Below are positions 20,309-29,817 of a stretch of DNA of 64,000 nt, piece after piece (within the stretch, counting starts at the first letter, position 1; each line of letters starts with the position of its first letter). The DNA comes from Bin5 sp965220715. GTDB taxonomy: Bacteria > Chloroflexota > Anaerolineae > Caldilineales > Caldilineaceae. The stretch covers positions 62,001 to 126,000 of the forward strand of contig OZ244843.1 of NCBI GenBank assembly GCA_965220715.1, written 5' to 3'. The notes below the pieces were generated by a model. It searched no databases, was not told the origin of the DNA, and was given only the letters and a program-made list of their open reading frames with translations. The translations under genes and the position numbers were made by a program.

Positions 20309-21412
20309 ATGATGACAAAGCGATCAGCGGATGGCGGACCGGCCAAAGCGCTGGAAGTGACGATTGCCAATCTAAATCGCCGCTATGGCGAAGGGATCAT
20401 CATGAAGCTGGGAGAGGCGACCCGTCTGGATGTGGCGGCGATACCGACGGGCAGTCTGAGCCTGGACATAGCGCTGGGAGTGGGAGGCATTCCGCGCGGG
20501 CGCATCATCGAAGTGTATGGGCCGGAAAGTTCGGGCAAGACGACGCTGTGTCTGCATGCGATTGCGGAATCACAGCGGGCGGGAGGCATCTGCGGCTTTG
20601 TGGATGTGGAGCATGCGTTGGACCCGAGCTATGCGCGCAAGATCGGAGTGGATGTGGAGGATCTGTACATATCGCAGCCGGATACGGGGGAGCAGGCGCT
20701 GGAGATAGCGGAGGCGTTGGTGCGTTCGGGGGCGATGGATGTGGTGGTGGTGGACAGTGTGGCAGCGCTGGTGCCGCGTGCGGAGATCGAAGGGGAGATG
20801 GGCGACAGTCACATGGGATTGCAGGCGCGGCTGATGAGCCAGGCGTTGCGCAAGCTGGTGGGAGCGGTGAAGACGACCGACACGAGCTTGATTTTCACCA
20901 ACCAGTTGCGGCAGAAGATCGGGGTGATGTTTGGCAATCCGGAGACGACGTCTGGGGGGATGGCGCTGAAGTTTTATGCGAGTATGCGGCTGGACATACG
21001 GCGGATTCAGTCGATCAAACAGGGGAGTGAGGTGATCGGCAACCGCACGCGCGTGACGGTGCGCAAGAACAAGGTGGCAGCGCCGTTCAAGGTGGCGGAG
21101 TTCGACATCATGTACAACGAGGGAGTCAGCACCCAGGGAGACCTGTTGGACCTGGGTGTCGAGTTCGACATCATCGAAAAGCGCGGCGCATTCTATCGCT
21201 TTGGCGATCTCCGCCTGGGTCAGGGTCGGGAACAGGCCAAGGCCTTTCTCAGAGACAGAGCGGATGTCGCCGCCCAGATCGACGCTGAGATTCGGGAGCG
21301 GGCCGGGTTGCCCAACAATCTTGTCCCGCAAGAAGAAGCCGTGGATACGGCCGTACAGGACAGCGCCGGCGGGGAGAAGACCGAGGAAAGACTCTTCGCG
21401 GCGGCGGCCTAG
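20309..21412 (+). CDS. recA: RecA recombinase
   Basis: 367 residues, close to the family length. RecA forms the ATP-dependent filament that pairs homologous DNA and triggers LexA self-cleavage. Walker A GPESSGKTT is at 71-79; Walker B VVVVDSVAALVPRAEIEGE follows, with loop L1 GDSHMGLQARLMSQALRKL and L2 GNPETTSGGMALKFYAS both intact. AAAGGGAG precedes tandem ATG codons at 20309 and 20312. The tail after residue 330 is long and acidic/Ala-rich, as is usual. Its own promoter carries an SOS box. No recX follows; the next gene is an unrelated Uma2 protein. Confidence 0.98.
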   Translation: MMTKRSADGGPAKALEVTIANLNRRYGEGIIMKLGEATRLDVAAIPTGSLSLDIALGVGGIPRGRIIEVYGPESSGKTTLCLHAIAESQRAGGICGFVDVEHALDPSYARKIGVDVEDLYISQPDTGEQALEIAEALVRSGAMDVVVVDSVAALVPRAEIEGEMGDSHMGLQARLMSQALRKLVGAVKTTDTSLIFTNQLRQKIGVMFGNPETTSGGMALKFYASMRLDIRRIQSIKQGSEVIGNRTRVTVRKNKVAAPFKVAEFDIMYNEGVSTQGDLLDLGVEFDIIEKRGAFYRFGDLRLGQGREQAKAFLRDRADVAAQIDAEIRERAGLPNNLVPQEEAVDTAVQDSAGGEKTEERLFAAAA

Positions 21413-21584
21413 CCAGTCCGGAGCCGAGGACGGTCGGAAAGATACAAACTCCAAGAGTGAGACGTGGGAAAAGCGTCGCGCCTGAACTCCGGAGCGCCGT
21501 TGCGCCAGCCCGGTGGCAGGTGGTAAACTCTCCGCAGATAGCTGCGCCGCGCCCTGAAGCCTGAGCTGGCGAAGAGGAGACAGC

Positions 21585-22628
21585 ATGGATCCCAAAGAGA
21601 TCGTGCATAACGTGCGACAGAAACAGGCAGAGCCTCCCCAAGCGAACGGCGCTCCACTGTCCGACAGACCGGTAGACAACTCCGCTCCTTCTCGAATGGA
21701 GCGCGTCGAAAACTGGGCGCCCGCCGATGGCCTCCGCGTTACTCTGGAAGAGTACTGGGAAAAGTGGTATGAACGCCCTCACCCGCATATCGACGTCAGC
21801 TATGAATGGAACAACGGCATACTGGAGGCCAAACCTTTGCCAAACTTTGCCCAGACCGAACAGTATCGCTGGTTTTTTGGCCTCTTGAGTTGCTATGTTG
21901 ACGTGCATCCGATCGCAAAAATACTATTCTTGGAAACCGGCACCTACATGTCGGTTCGGGATGAGAGTCTGCCGTCGGGGAAATGGGAAGTGGTATTCAA
22001 GCCGGACATCGGCGTCATCCTGGACGACAATCCGGCGCCGTGGGGAGCGATTGATCAACGCTCCTACATCGGGGTCTGCGACATGATCGTGGAAGAGTTG
22101 TCCGATTCGACAACGGCAGAGGTGCGACGGGATACAGTAGAGAAAAAGGAAGGGTATGCCCGCGCCGGGGTGAAGGAATACTTCATTCTCGACCCTAACG
22201 ACCGGCACATGCACTTCTACCTGCTAGGCGCCGGTGGGAGCTATGAAGAGATCGAGCCAGACGGGGAAGGCGTGATTCGTTCGCAGGTGTTGCCCGGCTT
22301 CCAGTTCCGTCGCGCGGATCTGTTGCGGGAGCCTCTACCGGCCGAATTGGCTCGGGACGAAGTGTATGCGGACTATGTCATTCCCGATTTGCTGGTCGCT
22401 GAGACCAGAGCTGAAAAGGCGGCGGAACGCGCCGACACCGAAACCCAACGCGCCGACACCGAAACGCGACGCGCCGACACCGAAACCCAACGCGCCGACA
22501 CGGAAACCCAACGCGCCGACACGGAAACCCAACGCGCCGACGCCGAAGCGGCCGGCCGACGCGCAGCCGAAGAAGAGTTGCAAGCACTGAAAGCTGAAGT
22601 GGACCGCCTGCGCCAACGAGGCTCCTGA
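21585..22628 (+). CDS. Uma2-family PD-(D/E)XK protein with heptad-repeat tail
   Basis: 347 residues from ATG with GAAGAGGAG upstream. Residues 50-240 are a Uma2 (DUF820) nuclease-like fold: WNNGILEAKPLP, the acidic FKPDIGVILDD, the central strand DMIVEELSDSTT and the basic EKKEGYARAGVKEYFILDP. Uma2 proteins are expanded in Cyanobacteria and Chloroflexota and are suspected restriction-like endonucleases, but their biology is poorly known. The C-terminal ~90 residues form a coiled coil built largely of an exact seven-residue repeat (ADTETQR), encoded by tandem 21-bp DNA units. Copy number may vary between strains. It is followed by a strong terminator. Confidence 0.82.
   Translation: MDPKEIVHNVRQKQAEPPQANGAPLSDRPVDNSAPSRMERVENWAPADGLRVTLEEYWEKWYERPHPHIDVSYEWNNGILEAKPLPNFAQTEQYRWFFGLLSCYVDVHPIAKILFLETGTYMSVRDESLPSGKWEVVFKPDIGVILDDNPAPWGAIDQRSYIGVCDMIVEELSDSTTAEVRRDTVEKKEGYARAGVKEYFILDPNDRHMHFYLLGAGGSYEEIEPDGEGVIRSQVLPGFQFRRADLLREPLPAELARDEVYADYVIPDLLVAETRAEKAAERADTETQRADTETRRADTETQRADTETQRADTETQRADAEAAGRRAAEEELQALKAEVDRLRQRGS
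22428..22553 (+). repeat. Six tandem 21-bp coding repeats
   Basis: Six head-to-tail units of 21 bp (start CGCGCCGACACCGAAACCCA) inside the Uma2 gene. Each encodes one coiled-coil heptad. Middle units differ by only one or two bases, so the array is recent and length changes would stay in frame. Confidence 0.9.
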
Positions 22629-22750
22629 ACGCGGATTCCGTTCGTCGCGGACCACAGGTCTTGCCCATAAGGAGTGAAACCCCTCTGACATCAGGACCAT
22701 GCGTCGGATCGCGTAAGCGGGGAATCGCCCCCGAAAGCAGCTGCATTGAC

Positions 22751-22789
22751 AAAGCAGGAGGAATGCGATAGCGTTTTTCCTGCTTTTTT
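22751..22789 (+). terminator. Strong Rho-independent terminator
   Basis: AAAGCAGGA (22751-22759) pairs with TCCTGCTTT (22778-22786), continuing into a T run. It closes the Uma2 transcript just before tgt. The 120 bases between the Uma2 stop and this stem contain further small hairpins but match no RNA family I recognise. Confidence 0.85.
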
Positions 22790-22814
22790 GTTGCCAATTT
22801 GATTCGAGGTTGAT

Positions 22815-23984
22815 GTGACCGGACAGTTCGCGTTTCAGATTCACAGGACAGACGGCGGAGCGCGCCGCTCCACTTTTCTCACGCCCCACGGCCCCGTGGA
22901 GATGCCGGCGTTTGCCCCGGTGGGCACCGCGGCCAACGTCAAGACGCTGGAGCCGCGCGACCTGACGGAGTTGGGCGTTTCCATCCTCCTGGCCAATACC
23001 TACCATCTCTATCTGCGTCCCGGTCACGATCGGATCGAACGGCTGGGGGGATTGCACAGTTTTATGGGCTGGGACGGCCCGATTCTGACCGACTCCGGTG
23101 GCTATCAGGTGTTCAGTCTGGCCCATCGTCGTCAACTGGACGCCGACGGAGTGACCTTTCGCAGCCATATTGATGGATCCGTCCACCGCTTTACGCCGGA
23201 GCGGGTGATCGAGATCGAGGAGCGGCTGGGCGCGGACATTGCAATGGTGCTGGACGAGTGCGCCGACCCGCATGATCCCGACTATCTGGCGCAGGCGCTG
23301 TCGCGTACCCACGCTTGGGCCGAGCGCTGTAGAACCGCCCATTCGCGCCCGGATCAGGCGCTTTTCGGCATTGTGCAGGGCGGCATCTACCCGGAACTGC
23401 GGGCAGAGAGCGCCCGGATTCTGACCGGGCTGGACTTTCCCGGTTATGCCATTGGCGGGCTGGCCGTCGGCGAGACGAAAGAGCAGATGTATGCCACGCT
23501 CGACGCGACCTGTCCACACCTGCCTGCTCACAAACCGCGCTATCTGATGGGCGTCGGCGCGCCCGAAGACATTGTCGAGGCGGTCTGGCGCGGCGTTGAT
23601 CTGTTCGACTGCGTGTTGCCTACCCGTATCGCCCGTAACGGCACGCTGCTGACATCGGTCGGCCGGTTCAATATCCGCAATGCCCGTTTCGCCGAGGACA
23701 CCCGTCCCATCCAGGAGGCGTGCGACTGCTATACATGCCGTACATTCAGCCGTGCCTACCTGCGTCACCTCATCATCAGCCGTGAAATCAGCGGCCTGCG
23801 GCTGGCGACGATCCATAACCTGCACTTTATGCAACGACTGATGGAGCAGATTCGGGCGGCGATCGCGCAAAACACATTCGCGTCCTTCCGGACCGAATTC
23901 CTGCAAGCCTATCAGATTACCGATCAACGGGTTCGGCATGAGCAACGCCGGCGGAGAGCAGAGGCGCTGCCGGCCGCGTCATAA
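22815..23984 (+). CDS. tgt: Queuine tRNA-ribosyltransferase
   Basis: 389 residues from a GTG with GAGGT upstream; an overlapping ATG at 22813 meets a stop at once. TGT swaps guanine-34 of GUN-anticodon tRNAs for preQ1, the key step of queuosine synthesis. Visible hallmarks are the substrate-pocket LTDSGGYQVFSL, the GIVQGG segment, GGLAVGE, the nucleophile region GVDLFDCVLPTRIARNG, and the zinc site CDCYTCRTFSRAYLRHL (three Cys plus a later His). No other queuosine gene is adjacent. The next gene, uppP, is about 100 bases on. Confidence 0.97.
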   Translation: MTGQFAFQIHRTDGGARRSTFLTPHGPVEMPAFAPVGTAANVKTLEPRDLTELGVSILLANTYHLYLRPGHDRIERLGGLHSFMGWDGPILTDSGGYQVFSLAHRRQLDADGVTFRSHIDGSVHRFTPERVIEIEERLGADIAMVLDECADPHDPDYLAQALSRTHAWAERCRTAHSRPDQALFGIVQGGIYPELRAESARILTGLDFPGYAIGGLAVGETKEQMYATLDATCPHLPAHKPRYLMGVGAPEDIVEAVWRGVDLFDCVLPTRIARNGTLLTSVGRFNIRNARFAEDTRPIQEACDCYTCRTFSRAYLRHLIISREISGLRLATIHNLHFMQRLMEQIRAAIAQNTFASFRTEFLQAYQITDQRVRHEQRRRRAEALPAAS

Positions 23985-24086
23985 CAGGCCAGCCCACATT
24001 CAGGCAGAGAGTGAAGAGAAGAGAAAAGAAACCCCCTTACCCCCCCTCTCCGGCGCCGACGCGCACTAGGGAAGAGTTGCGATCTC

Positions 24087-24944
24087 ATGTTTGAGCTTTT
24101 CAAGGCATTAGTTCTGGGTCTGGTGCAGGGCGCCAGCGAATTTCTGCCAGTCAGCAGCAGCGGCCATCTGGTAATCATTCCCTGGCTTTTCGGTTGGCCG
24201 TCTTCATCGCTTCTCTTCGATACGGTCGTGCATCTGGGGACGCTTGTGTCGATTCTGGCGGTATTTGGGCGGGATTTCGCCGCCATCATCCTCGCTAGCC
24301 TGCACAGCCTCCGAGTCACTCGCGAAACGGGCGGTCTGCTGCCTTCGTTGAAGGATATGAACGCCCGTCTGGGTTGGTTTATCGTATTGGGATCGGTTCC
24401 GGCTGCGATCACCGGCCTGCTGTTGAAAGATTCGCTGGAACGGCTCTATCATACACCGCAGGCGGCCGCCTTCTTTCTGGCGGTGACGGCTCTGCTGTTG
24501 GCTGGCAGCGAATGGATGACCCGCAATGCCGGCGCGCGCGCGCCGCTGGCGGAAATGTCGTTGCGCCAGTCCTTCCTGATCGGTCTGGCCCAGGCCGCGG
24601 CGCTGGCGCCGGGCATCAGCCGCAGCGGTACGACGATTGCCGCGGGCCTGGCCCAGGGGTTGCGCCGCGAAGCAGCGGCCCGCTACAGCTTTCTGTTGGG
24701 GGCGCCCGCCTTCCTGGGCGCCGGCCTGTTGCAGGTCGGTGACATGCTGGCTACGGAGCCGGCAGCTGTGTTGGCCGAACTGCCGGCTTTGCTGGTCGGA
24801 TTTATCACCAGCGCGGTCTGCGGGTATGCAGCGATCCGGTTTCTGCTGGCGTATGTGCGCCGCAACAGCCTCTATCTGTTTTCCGTGTACTGTCTGCTCG
24901 TCAGTCTCGCGGTTCTGACACTTTTTGCTCTGCGTCTCCAATGA
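24087..24944 (+). CDS. uppP: Undecaprenyl-diphosphatase UppP/BacA
   Basis: 285 residues, usual length. This integral membrane enzyme dephosphorylates undecaprenyl pyrophosphate to recycle the lipid carrier for peptidoglycan and polysaccharide assembly, and gives bacitracin tolerance. Both catalytic signatures are present: LVQGASEFLPVSSSGHLVI near residue 12 and APGISRSGTTIAAGL near 175. About eight membrane helices are visible. Its stop overlaps the start of the PstS-like lipoprotein gene by 4 bp (ATGA), so the two are coupled. Confidence 0.96.
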   Translation: MFELFKALVLGLVQGASEFLPVSSSGHLVIIPWLFGWPSSSLLFDTVVHLGTLVSILAVFGRDFAAIILASLHSLRVTRETGGLLPSLKDMNARLGWFIVLGSVPAAITGLLLKDSLERLYHTPQAAAFFLAVTALLLAGSEWMTRNAGARAPLAEMSLRQSFLIGLAQAAALAPGISRSGTTIAAGLAQGLRREAAARYSFLLGAPAFLGAGLLQVGDMLATEPAAVLAELPALLVGFITSAVCGYAAIRFLLAYVRRNSLYLFSVYCLLVSLAVLTLFALRLQ

Positions 24945-25858
24945 ACTGTTACCTGCGGGACCTTCATTTTCATCTTCGCCTTCTTCCGACGCTGCTCACA
25001 CGGTTGATTCTCGCCGGCTGCCTGCTTTCCGGTTGCGTGCTGCCACAGCGGTCCAGGGCGATACCCACGCCCGAACCGGTCACCTTGACTATCGCCGGTT
25101 CAACGGAGATGCGGCCCCTGCTCATCGAATTGACTGCCGCTTACAGCGAGCGCAATCCACATGTGCAGTTCAGTTTGCGCGGCGGCGGCAGCCGAATGGG
25201 TGAACAGCGGCTGGCCTCCGGGCAGGCTGACATTGCAGCCAGCACCGCGGCCTACCCGGACGCCGAAATAGCCGCCGGCCTTGTCCGCATACCGATTGGG
25301 CTGGATGGAATCGCGTTGGTCGTTCACAGCGATAATCCGGTGAATGCGCTGACACTGGCGCAGATTCGGGCTCTCTTCGGAGGCCGCGTCCTGAACTGGG
25401 AGGAAGTTGGCGGCGCCAGGGATGTGCTGCTGGTGAGCCGCGAGGAAGGCAGCGCCACGCGTGAACTGTTCGAAGAACGCGTCATGGACGAGGAGCGGGT
25501 CGCTCTGACAGCGGTTGTCATGTCGACCAGCAGCACTGTCGTGGAGTATGTGGCCGCCCATCGCGACGCCATCGGCTATGTCACGTCTGCGTATCTCTCG
25601 CAGAATGGAGAGTCCGACGCGGAGAATAGGGAGGACAGCCCGCAGTCCGCTTCTGCTGAGCGAACTGTCAAAGCTGTCGCTGTCGAAGGGCGAGTGCCAT
25701 ATGGCGCAGACCTGGCCGATTACCATTATCCGTTGGCGCGGTCCCTGTATCTGCTCATCCATCAGAGCGGTGACCCGTCTATACAGAAATTTATCGACTT
25801 TGCGCTCGGTGAGGAGGGGCAGGATATCGTCGCCCGCTTTCATGTACCGATCCGATAG
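24941..25858 (+). CDS. PstS-like phosphate-binding lipoprotein
   Basis: 305 residues from the overlapping ATG. The signal peptide ends with lipobox LLSGC near residue 31. The mature protein has the features of a phosphate-family periplasmic binding protein: TIAGSTEMRPLLIELTAAY, GGGSRMGEQRLASGQADIAA, the ligand loop SREEGSATRELF, and the closing SGDPSIQKFIDFALGEEGQ. It would bind phosphate or a related oxyanion outside the membrane. No PstCAB transporter genes follow, so it is an orphan here, oddly coupled to uppP. A sensing or scavenging role is possible. Confidence 0.82.
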   Translation: MNCYLRDLHFHLRLLPTLLTRLILAGCLLSGCVLPQRSRAIPTPEPVTLTIAGSTEMRPLLIELTAAYSERNPHVQFSLRGGGSRMGEQRLASGQADIAASTAAYPDAEIAAGLVRIPIGLDGIALVVHSDNPVNALTLAQIRALFGGRVLNWEEVGGARDVLLVSREEGSATRELFEERVMDEERVALTAVVMSTSSTVVEYVAAHRDAIGYVTSAYLSQNGESDAENREDSPQSASAERTVKAVAVEGRVPYGADLADYHYPLARSLYLLIHQSGDPSIQKFIDFALGEEGQDIVARFHVPIR

Positions 25859-26294
25859 GGCTCTCCGGACAACCCTGCTCGATTCTCCGGACGGATCGGG
25901 CAGCCTGTGAACTGATGCGCCTGCGCTCGTATGCCAGAGTTCTGAGCAATACCTCTGGGACTGTGGACGCTTGCCGGCCCCCGGCGCAGACAAGCGTATC
26001 CGGATAACGATCTCTCCCATTGTCACCCCAAAATTGCTTGACACCTTCTGACAGGGAATGCATCGCAGATTTTTGGGTCATTACGTTGCATCCTTTCAGC
26101 CGACCAGGAAACAGGCTTCAGCAGTCGATCTGTCCCGGTCAGTCCTAGCCAACTTTCTTGGTGTGTCTTGGTGCCCGTTCGCAGATTTTCCTGTCAGCAG
26201 TCGAGCCATCGCCGGCCATCCTGTCTATCCTCGAATCGTGGTTCAGACAGCGGATGCCCAAGAAATCTGGGGCAGACCCCATTCTGCACTCTGA

Positions 26295-26323
26295 TTGACA
26301 CGATCTCGAACCCGTGTTATCTT
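26295..26323 (+). promoter_or_regulatory. Promoter of the sugar ABC transporter operon
   Basis: A perfect TTGACA (26295-26300), a 17-base spacer and an extended -10 (TGT before TATCTT, 26318-26323) lie about 145 bases upstream of the binding-protein start. The rest of the 610-base gap (25859-26468) shows no gene or terminator. Its long leader could hold an operator, but none is recognisable. Confidence 0.6.
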
Positions 26324-26468
26324 CTCTCGCAACGCCTCACCTCGTTTCACGGAAGTTTCCGAAGCTGCCCGCAACCGGTATCGGCCGCGCATTGAAGGTT
26401 CTTCGAATAGTCTGCCAGAGATGATCCGTTCTACGATTCCATTTCACCATCAAAAGGAGCAACGCAAA

Positions 26469-27854
26469 ATGACACAACGCGCAATGAGCCGACGTGACTT
26501 TATGCACGTGGCAACCGCAACATCTGTCGGCGCCCTGATCGCCGCCTGCGCGCCGGCGGGAGCACCGTCGGCTGAAGGCGACGGCGGGGGAGCAGCGGCA
26601 ATGGAAGAGGTCACACTTGAGTTCTGGGTGAACCAGCCGATGGCCCGCTCTGAAGGGCTGTGGGATACGCTGATGGCCGAGTACGAAGAGCTCAACCCCG
26701 GCGTCACCGTAGCTTCGCTGATCATTCCGCACGGTGACTACGAACCCAAGGTGCTCACCGGTCTCGCCGGCGGCACGGTCGGCGACCTGCTGGACGTCCA
26801 TCCCATGCACAACGCCACCATGGCCCTGCGCGGCGCGCTGATGCCGCTCGATGAACTGATGCCCACGCTCGGCGTCAGCGATGACGAGATGACCAAGGCC
26901 TGGGACTACAACGTCTGGCGCGGAAAGCGTTGGGCCATCCCCCGTTCGGACAACCCGACCATCATGCTTTACAACCGGAGCATGGTCGCCGAGGCCGGCA
27001 TGGACGACCCAGCCGAACTGTGGGCGGAAGGGAAGTGGGACATCGAAGCCTTCGACAATACGATGGACGCCGTCAGCGGCGGCGAAGGCCAAGATCGCGT
27101 TTACGGTTGCGCGTTGCCCGGCGGCGGCACGATCCGCATGCAGTGCGTTTGGATCTGGGGCAACGACGCCACGGTCTGGAATGCGGACGAGACCGCGTCT
27201 GCCTTCAACAGCCCCCAAGCGCTCGAGGCCTGGGAGTACATGACCAGCTCCGTGGCCAAAGGGTGGGCGCCCACCCCCGCCGAGAGCAACATCCCCGGCG
27301 GCTGGGTGGCGATGATGGGACAGCGCCGCCTTTGCATGCAGTGGCCGGGCGCGCAGTTTGTCCTCGGCGGCCAGGCCCAATTCATTCCCGAAGACGTTAT
27401 GTCGGAGATGCAGCTGGTGCCGCTCAACACGCTGTGGAACGGCAACCGCGAAGTACGCAACGCCACCAACTCCCACGGCATTTACCTGCAGACCGAGAAT
27501 GTCGACGAAGCGTGGGCCATGTGCCAGTACCTGATCTCGGACGATGCCCAGTTCCGCATCATACGCGAGCGCTGGACTTCGCCGATGGTCAAGCGCCATG
27601 CCGAAAGCGAGGCCTGGCTGGGCAGCCTGGAGCCGAACCTTGAGACCGCGGAGATGTGGGAAGACTCCTTCAACAACATCCGCGCCTTCTCCCATCTGCC
27701 CCGCCAGCAGGAGATGGACAACCTGATCCAGGCGGCCAAGGATCGCATTATCCTCGGTGATGCCACGGCGCAGGAGGCGATGGACGATGTTGCTGCCGAA
27801 GTCGACGCCATCATCGCCGAAGTCGACGAAGAGGTCCGCGAAGCCGGACTGTAG
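26469..27854 (+). CDS. Sugar ABC transporter substrate-binding lipoprotein (Tat-type signal)
   Basis: 461 residues from the ATG at 26469 with AAAGGAG upstream; the longer open frame is not needed. The N-terminus has a twin-arginine motif (SRRDFM) and lipobox LIAAC, so it is probably exported folded and lipid-anchored. The mature part is a type 1 extracellular solute-binding fold: LEFWVNQPMARSEGLWDTLM, YEPKVLTGLAGGTVGDLLDV, the hinge RGKRWAIPRSDNPTIMLYNR and a late SHGIYLQTENVDEAW. Such proteins deliver oligosaccharides or polyols to the two downstream permeases. The real ligand is unknown; neighbouring oxidoreductases suggest a sugar or sugar alcohol. Confidence 0.9.
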   Translation: MTQRAMSRRDFMHVATATSVGALIAACAPAGAPSAEGDGGGAAAMEEVTLEFWVNQPMARSEGLWDTLMAEYEELNPGVTVASLIIPHGDYEPKVLTGLAGGTVGDLLDVHPMHNATMALRGALMPLDELMPTLGVSDDEMTKAWDYNVWRGKRWAIPRSDNPTIMLYNRSMVAEAGMDDPAELWAEGKWDIEAFDNTMDAVSGGEGQDRVYGCALPGGGTIRMQCVWIWGNDATVWNADETASAFNSPQALEAWEYMTSSVAKGWAPTPAESNIPGGWVAMMGQRRLCMQWPGAQFVLGGQAQFIPEDVMSEMQLVPLNTLWNGNREVRNATNSHGIYLQTENVDEAWAMCQYLISDDAQFRIIRERWTSPMVKRHAESEAWLGSLEPNLETAEMWEDSFNNIRAFSHLPRQQEMDNLIQAAKDRIILGDATAQEAMDDVAAEVDAIIAEVDEEVREAGL

Positions 27855-27934
27855 ATACTGCTCAGCAACTTCAATGGCTGGTGGTCAGTAGTCAATAACT
27901 GGCCGCCAGCCATTCCTCGCCTGGAGGTTCGCTC

Positions 27935-28885
27935 ATGGCAGACGCTTTCCCGTTGGGGGTGAGCAGCCCTGAACCAACCGGAAAACCGAGATGGTCGCGC
28001 AAAGTCAAGGCGGACAACATCGCCGGCTATCTGTTCCTGGCGCCCTGGATAATCGGCCTTCTGGCCTTTACCGTGGGCCCCATGCTGGCCTCCGGCTTCC
28101 TGTCGCTGACGAAATTCTCTGGTTTCGGCGCAATCAAGTGGGTCGGTTTCGAAAACTACGACAAGATTTTCCAGGACAAGCTCTTCTACACCTCGCTCTA
28201 CAATACCTCCTACTACGCCTTTCTCGGCGTACCCGCTCAACTACTCGTGGCGCTCTGTCTGGCCGTGCTTCTCAACATGAAAGTGCGTAATGTCAACCTC
28301 TTCCGCACCGTCTACTACATCCCCACGGTGACACCGACCGTCGCCAATGTCTTCCTCTGGGTCTGGATCTTCAACTTCGACTTCGGCCTGATCAACTCCC
28401 TGCTGCGGCTGGTGGGGGTCGCGCCGGTCAACTGGCTGTGGGACCCACAGATCGTCAAACCTGCGCTGATCCTGATGAGCCTCTGGGCTGTGGGACAGCA
28501 GATGGTGATCTTTCTGGCCGCGCTGCAAGGCGTTTCAGAGGAACTGCTGGAAGCCGCATCCATGGACGGCGCCAACAACATCCGCCGCTTTTTCAGCATC
28601 ACCATCCCGCTGATCAGCCCGGTTATCTTTCTCAACCTCATTATCGGCATCATCAGCCTTTTTCAGACCTTCACCGTCGCCTTAATCGCCACCAACGGCG
28701 GCCCCATCAATTCCTCGCTTTTTTACGTGCTCTATATCTATCGCAAGGGGTTCCAGAGCTTCGCCATGGGCTACGCCTCCGGGCTGGCGTGGATCCTTTT
28801 CCTGATTATTCTGGCGATCACCGCCATCCAGTTCTATCTTGCGCGACGATGGGTCTACTATGAGAGCGGCAGCGCACCCAGTTAG
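27935..28885 (+). CDS. Sugar ABC transporter permease (MalF type)
   Basis: 316 residues with six membrane helices after a 30-residue cytoplasmic head. The inner-membrane EAA loop that docks the ATPase is EELLEAASMDGANNIRRFFS. The N-terminal IAGYLFLAPWIIGLLAFTVGP is typical of MalF/UgpA proteins. It lies 80 bases after the binding-protein gene and in the same direction. It pairs with the next permease. No ATPase gene is present in the cluster, so a shared MsmX/UgpC-like ATPase must be supplied from elsewhere. Confidence 0.94.
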   Translation: MADAFPLGVSSPEPTGKPRWSRKVKADNIAGYLFLAPWIIGLLAFTVGPMLASGFLSLTKFSGFGAIKWVGFENYDKIFQDKLFYTSLYNTSYYAFLGVPAQLLVALCLAVLLNMKVRNVNLFRTVYYIPTVTPTVANVFLWVWIFNFDFGLINSLLRLVGVAPVNWLWDPQIVKPALILMSLWAVGQQMVIFLAALQGVSEELLEAASMDGANNIRRFFSITIPLISPVIFLNLIIGIISLFQTFTVALIATNGGPINSSLFYVLYIYRKGFQSFAMGYASGLAWILFLIILAITAIQFYLARRWVYYESGSAPS

Positions 28886-28962
28886 AACAACGGTAGTCAG
28901 TGGCTGGTGGCCGGTTGTGCTCACTATCCACGATTCATGAACCGCCACCTTGGAGGTATGCA

Positions 28963-29817
28963 TTGGTAGAACGAGAAGAAAGGTATATTGCTTCCATATC
29001 CGCCAAGATCGGAGCCTACTTTCTGCTGGTGCTGGGGGCCGTGATCTCGCTGATGCCGCTTTACTGGCTGATCATGACCTCCCTGCGGCCCGCCGGCGCT
29101 GAATTCACCTACCCGCCGGAGTGGATCCCCTCCTCCTTCCACCCGGAAAACTATGGGGTCGCCTGGAATCGCGCGCCCTTCTGGATCTTCACCTTCAACA
29201 GCATTCTCGTCACCTTCCTCGCCACATTCGGCACCATCCTCACCGCCTCGATGGCTGCTTACGCCTTCGCCCGCATCCCCTTCTATGGGCGCAAAGTCTG
29301 GTTCGCGTTCACCCTCTCCACCATGATGCTGCCGTGGGCTGCCACGCTTATCCCGCGCTTCCTGCTCTTCAAGTATATGGGCCTGTTCGATTCGCTGTGG
29401 CCGCTTTTTCTGCCCTTCTGGTTTGGCGGCGGGGCGTTCTACATTTTCCTCATCCGCCAGTTCATAATGACCTTGCCGGTCGAGATGGAGGAGGCGGCCG
29501 TTGTCGACGGCGCTTCGCGTTTGCGTATCTATTTGATGATTACGATGCCGCTGACCAAGCCCGCAGTCGCCGCTGTCGGCGTCTTTTCTTTCATCCACCA
29601 CTGGAACGATTTCATGTCGCCGCTGATCTTTACTAATCGCGAAGAGGCCCGCACTTTGGCGTTGGGGCTGCGCTACTTCGGCGACGAGCAGTTCACCGAG
29701 TTCCGGCTCATCATGGCCGTCGCCACGCTGATGCTTGTTCCCGTCCTGGTCGTCTTCTTTGCCGCGAACAAATATTTCGTCTCCGGCGTCGCCCTCTCCG
29801 GCCTGGCCGGACGCTAG
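28963..29817 (+). CDS. Sugar ABC transporter permease (MalG type)
   Basis: 284 residues from a TTG at 28963, chosen because TGGAGG lies eight bases upstream and the nearby ATG (28958) hits a stop within four codons. Six membrane helices; the EAA loop is EMEEAAVVDGASRLRIYLMI. The C-terminal NKYFVSGVALSGLAGR ending is usual for MalG-type permeases. Its TAG stop is supplied by the CTAG at the left edge of a 292-bp repeat element, so that element inserted exactly at the end of the gene, possibly replacing or preserving the original stop. Confidence 0.92.
   Translation: MVEREERYIASISAKIGAYFLLVLGAVISLMPLYWLIMTSLRPAGAEFTYPPEWIPSSFHPENYGVAWNRAPFWIFTFNSILVTFLATFGTILTASMAAYAFARIPFYGRKVWFAFTLSTMMLPWAATLIPRFLLFKYMGLFDSLWPLFLPFWFGGGAFYIFLIRQFIMTLPVEMEEAAVVDGASRLRIYLMITMPLTKPAVAAVGVFSFIHHWNDFMSPLIFTNREEARTLALGLRYFGDEQFTEFRLIMAVATLMLVPVLVVFFAANKYFVSGVALSGLAGR

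Noticed and set aside
22629..22750. Small RNA or riboswitch before tgt
   Set aside because: Some short hairpins are visible, but no conserved core of preQ1, SAM, TPP, SRP RNA or 6S RNA could be recognised, and the terminator belongs to the upstream gene.
22335..23945. 536-codon reverse open frame
   Set aside because: Antisense to the clear tgt gene and the Uma2 tail; no motif of its own.
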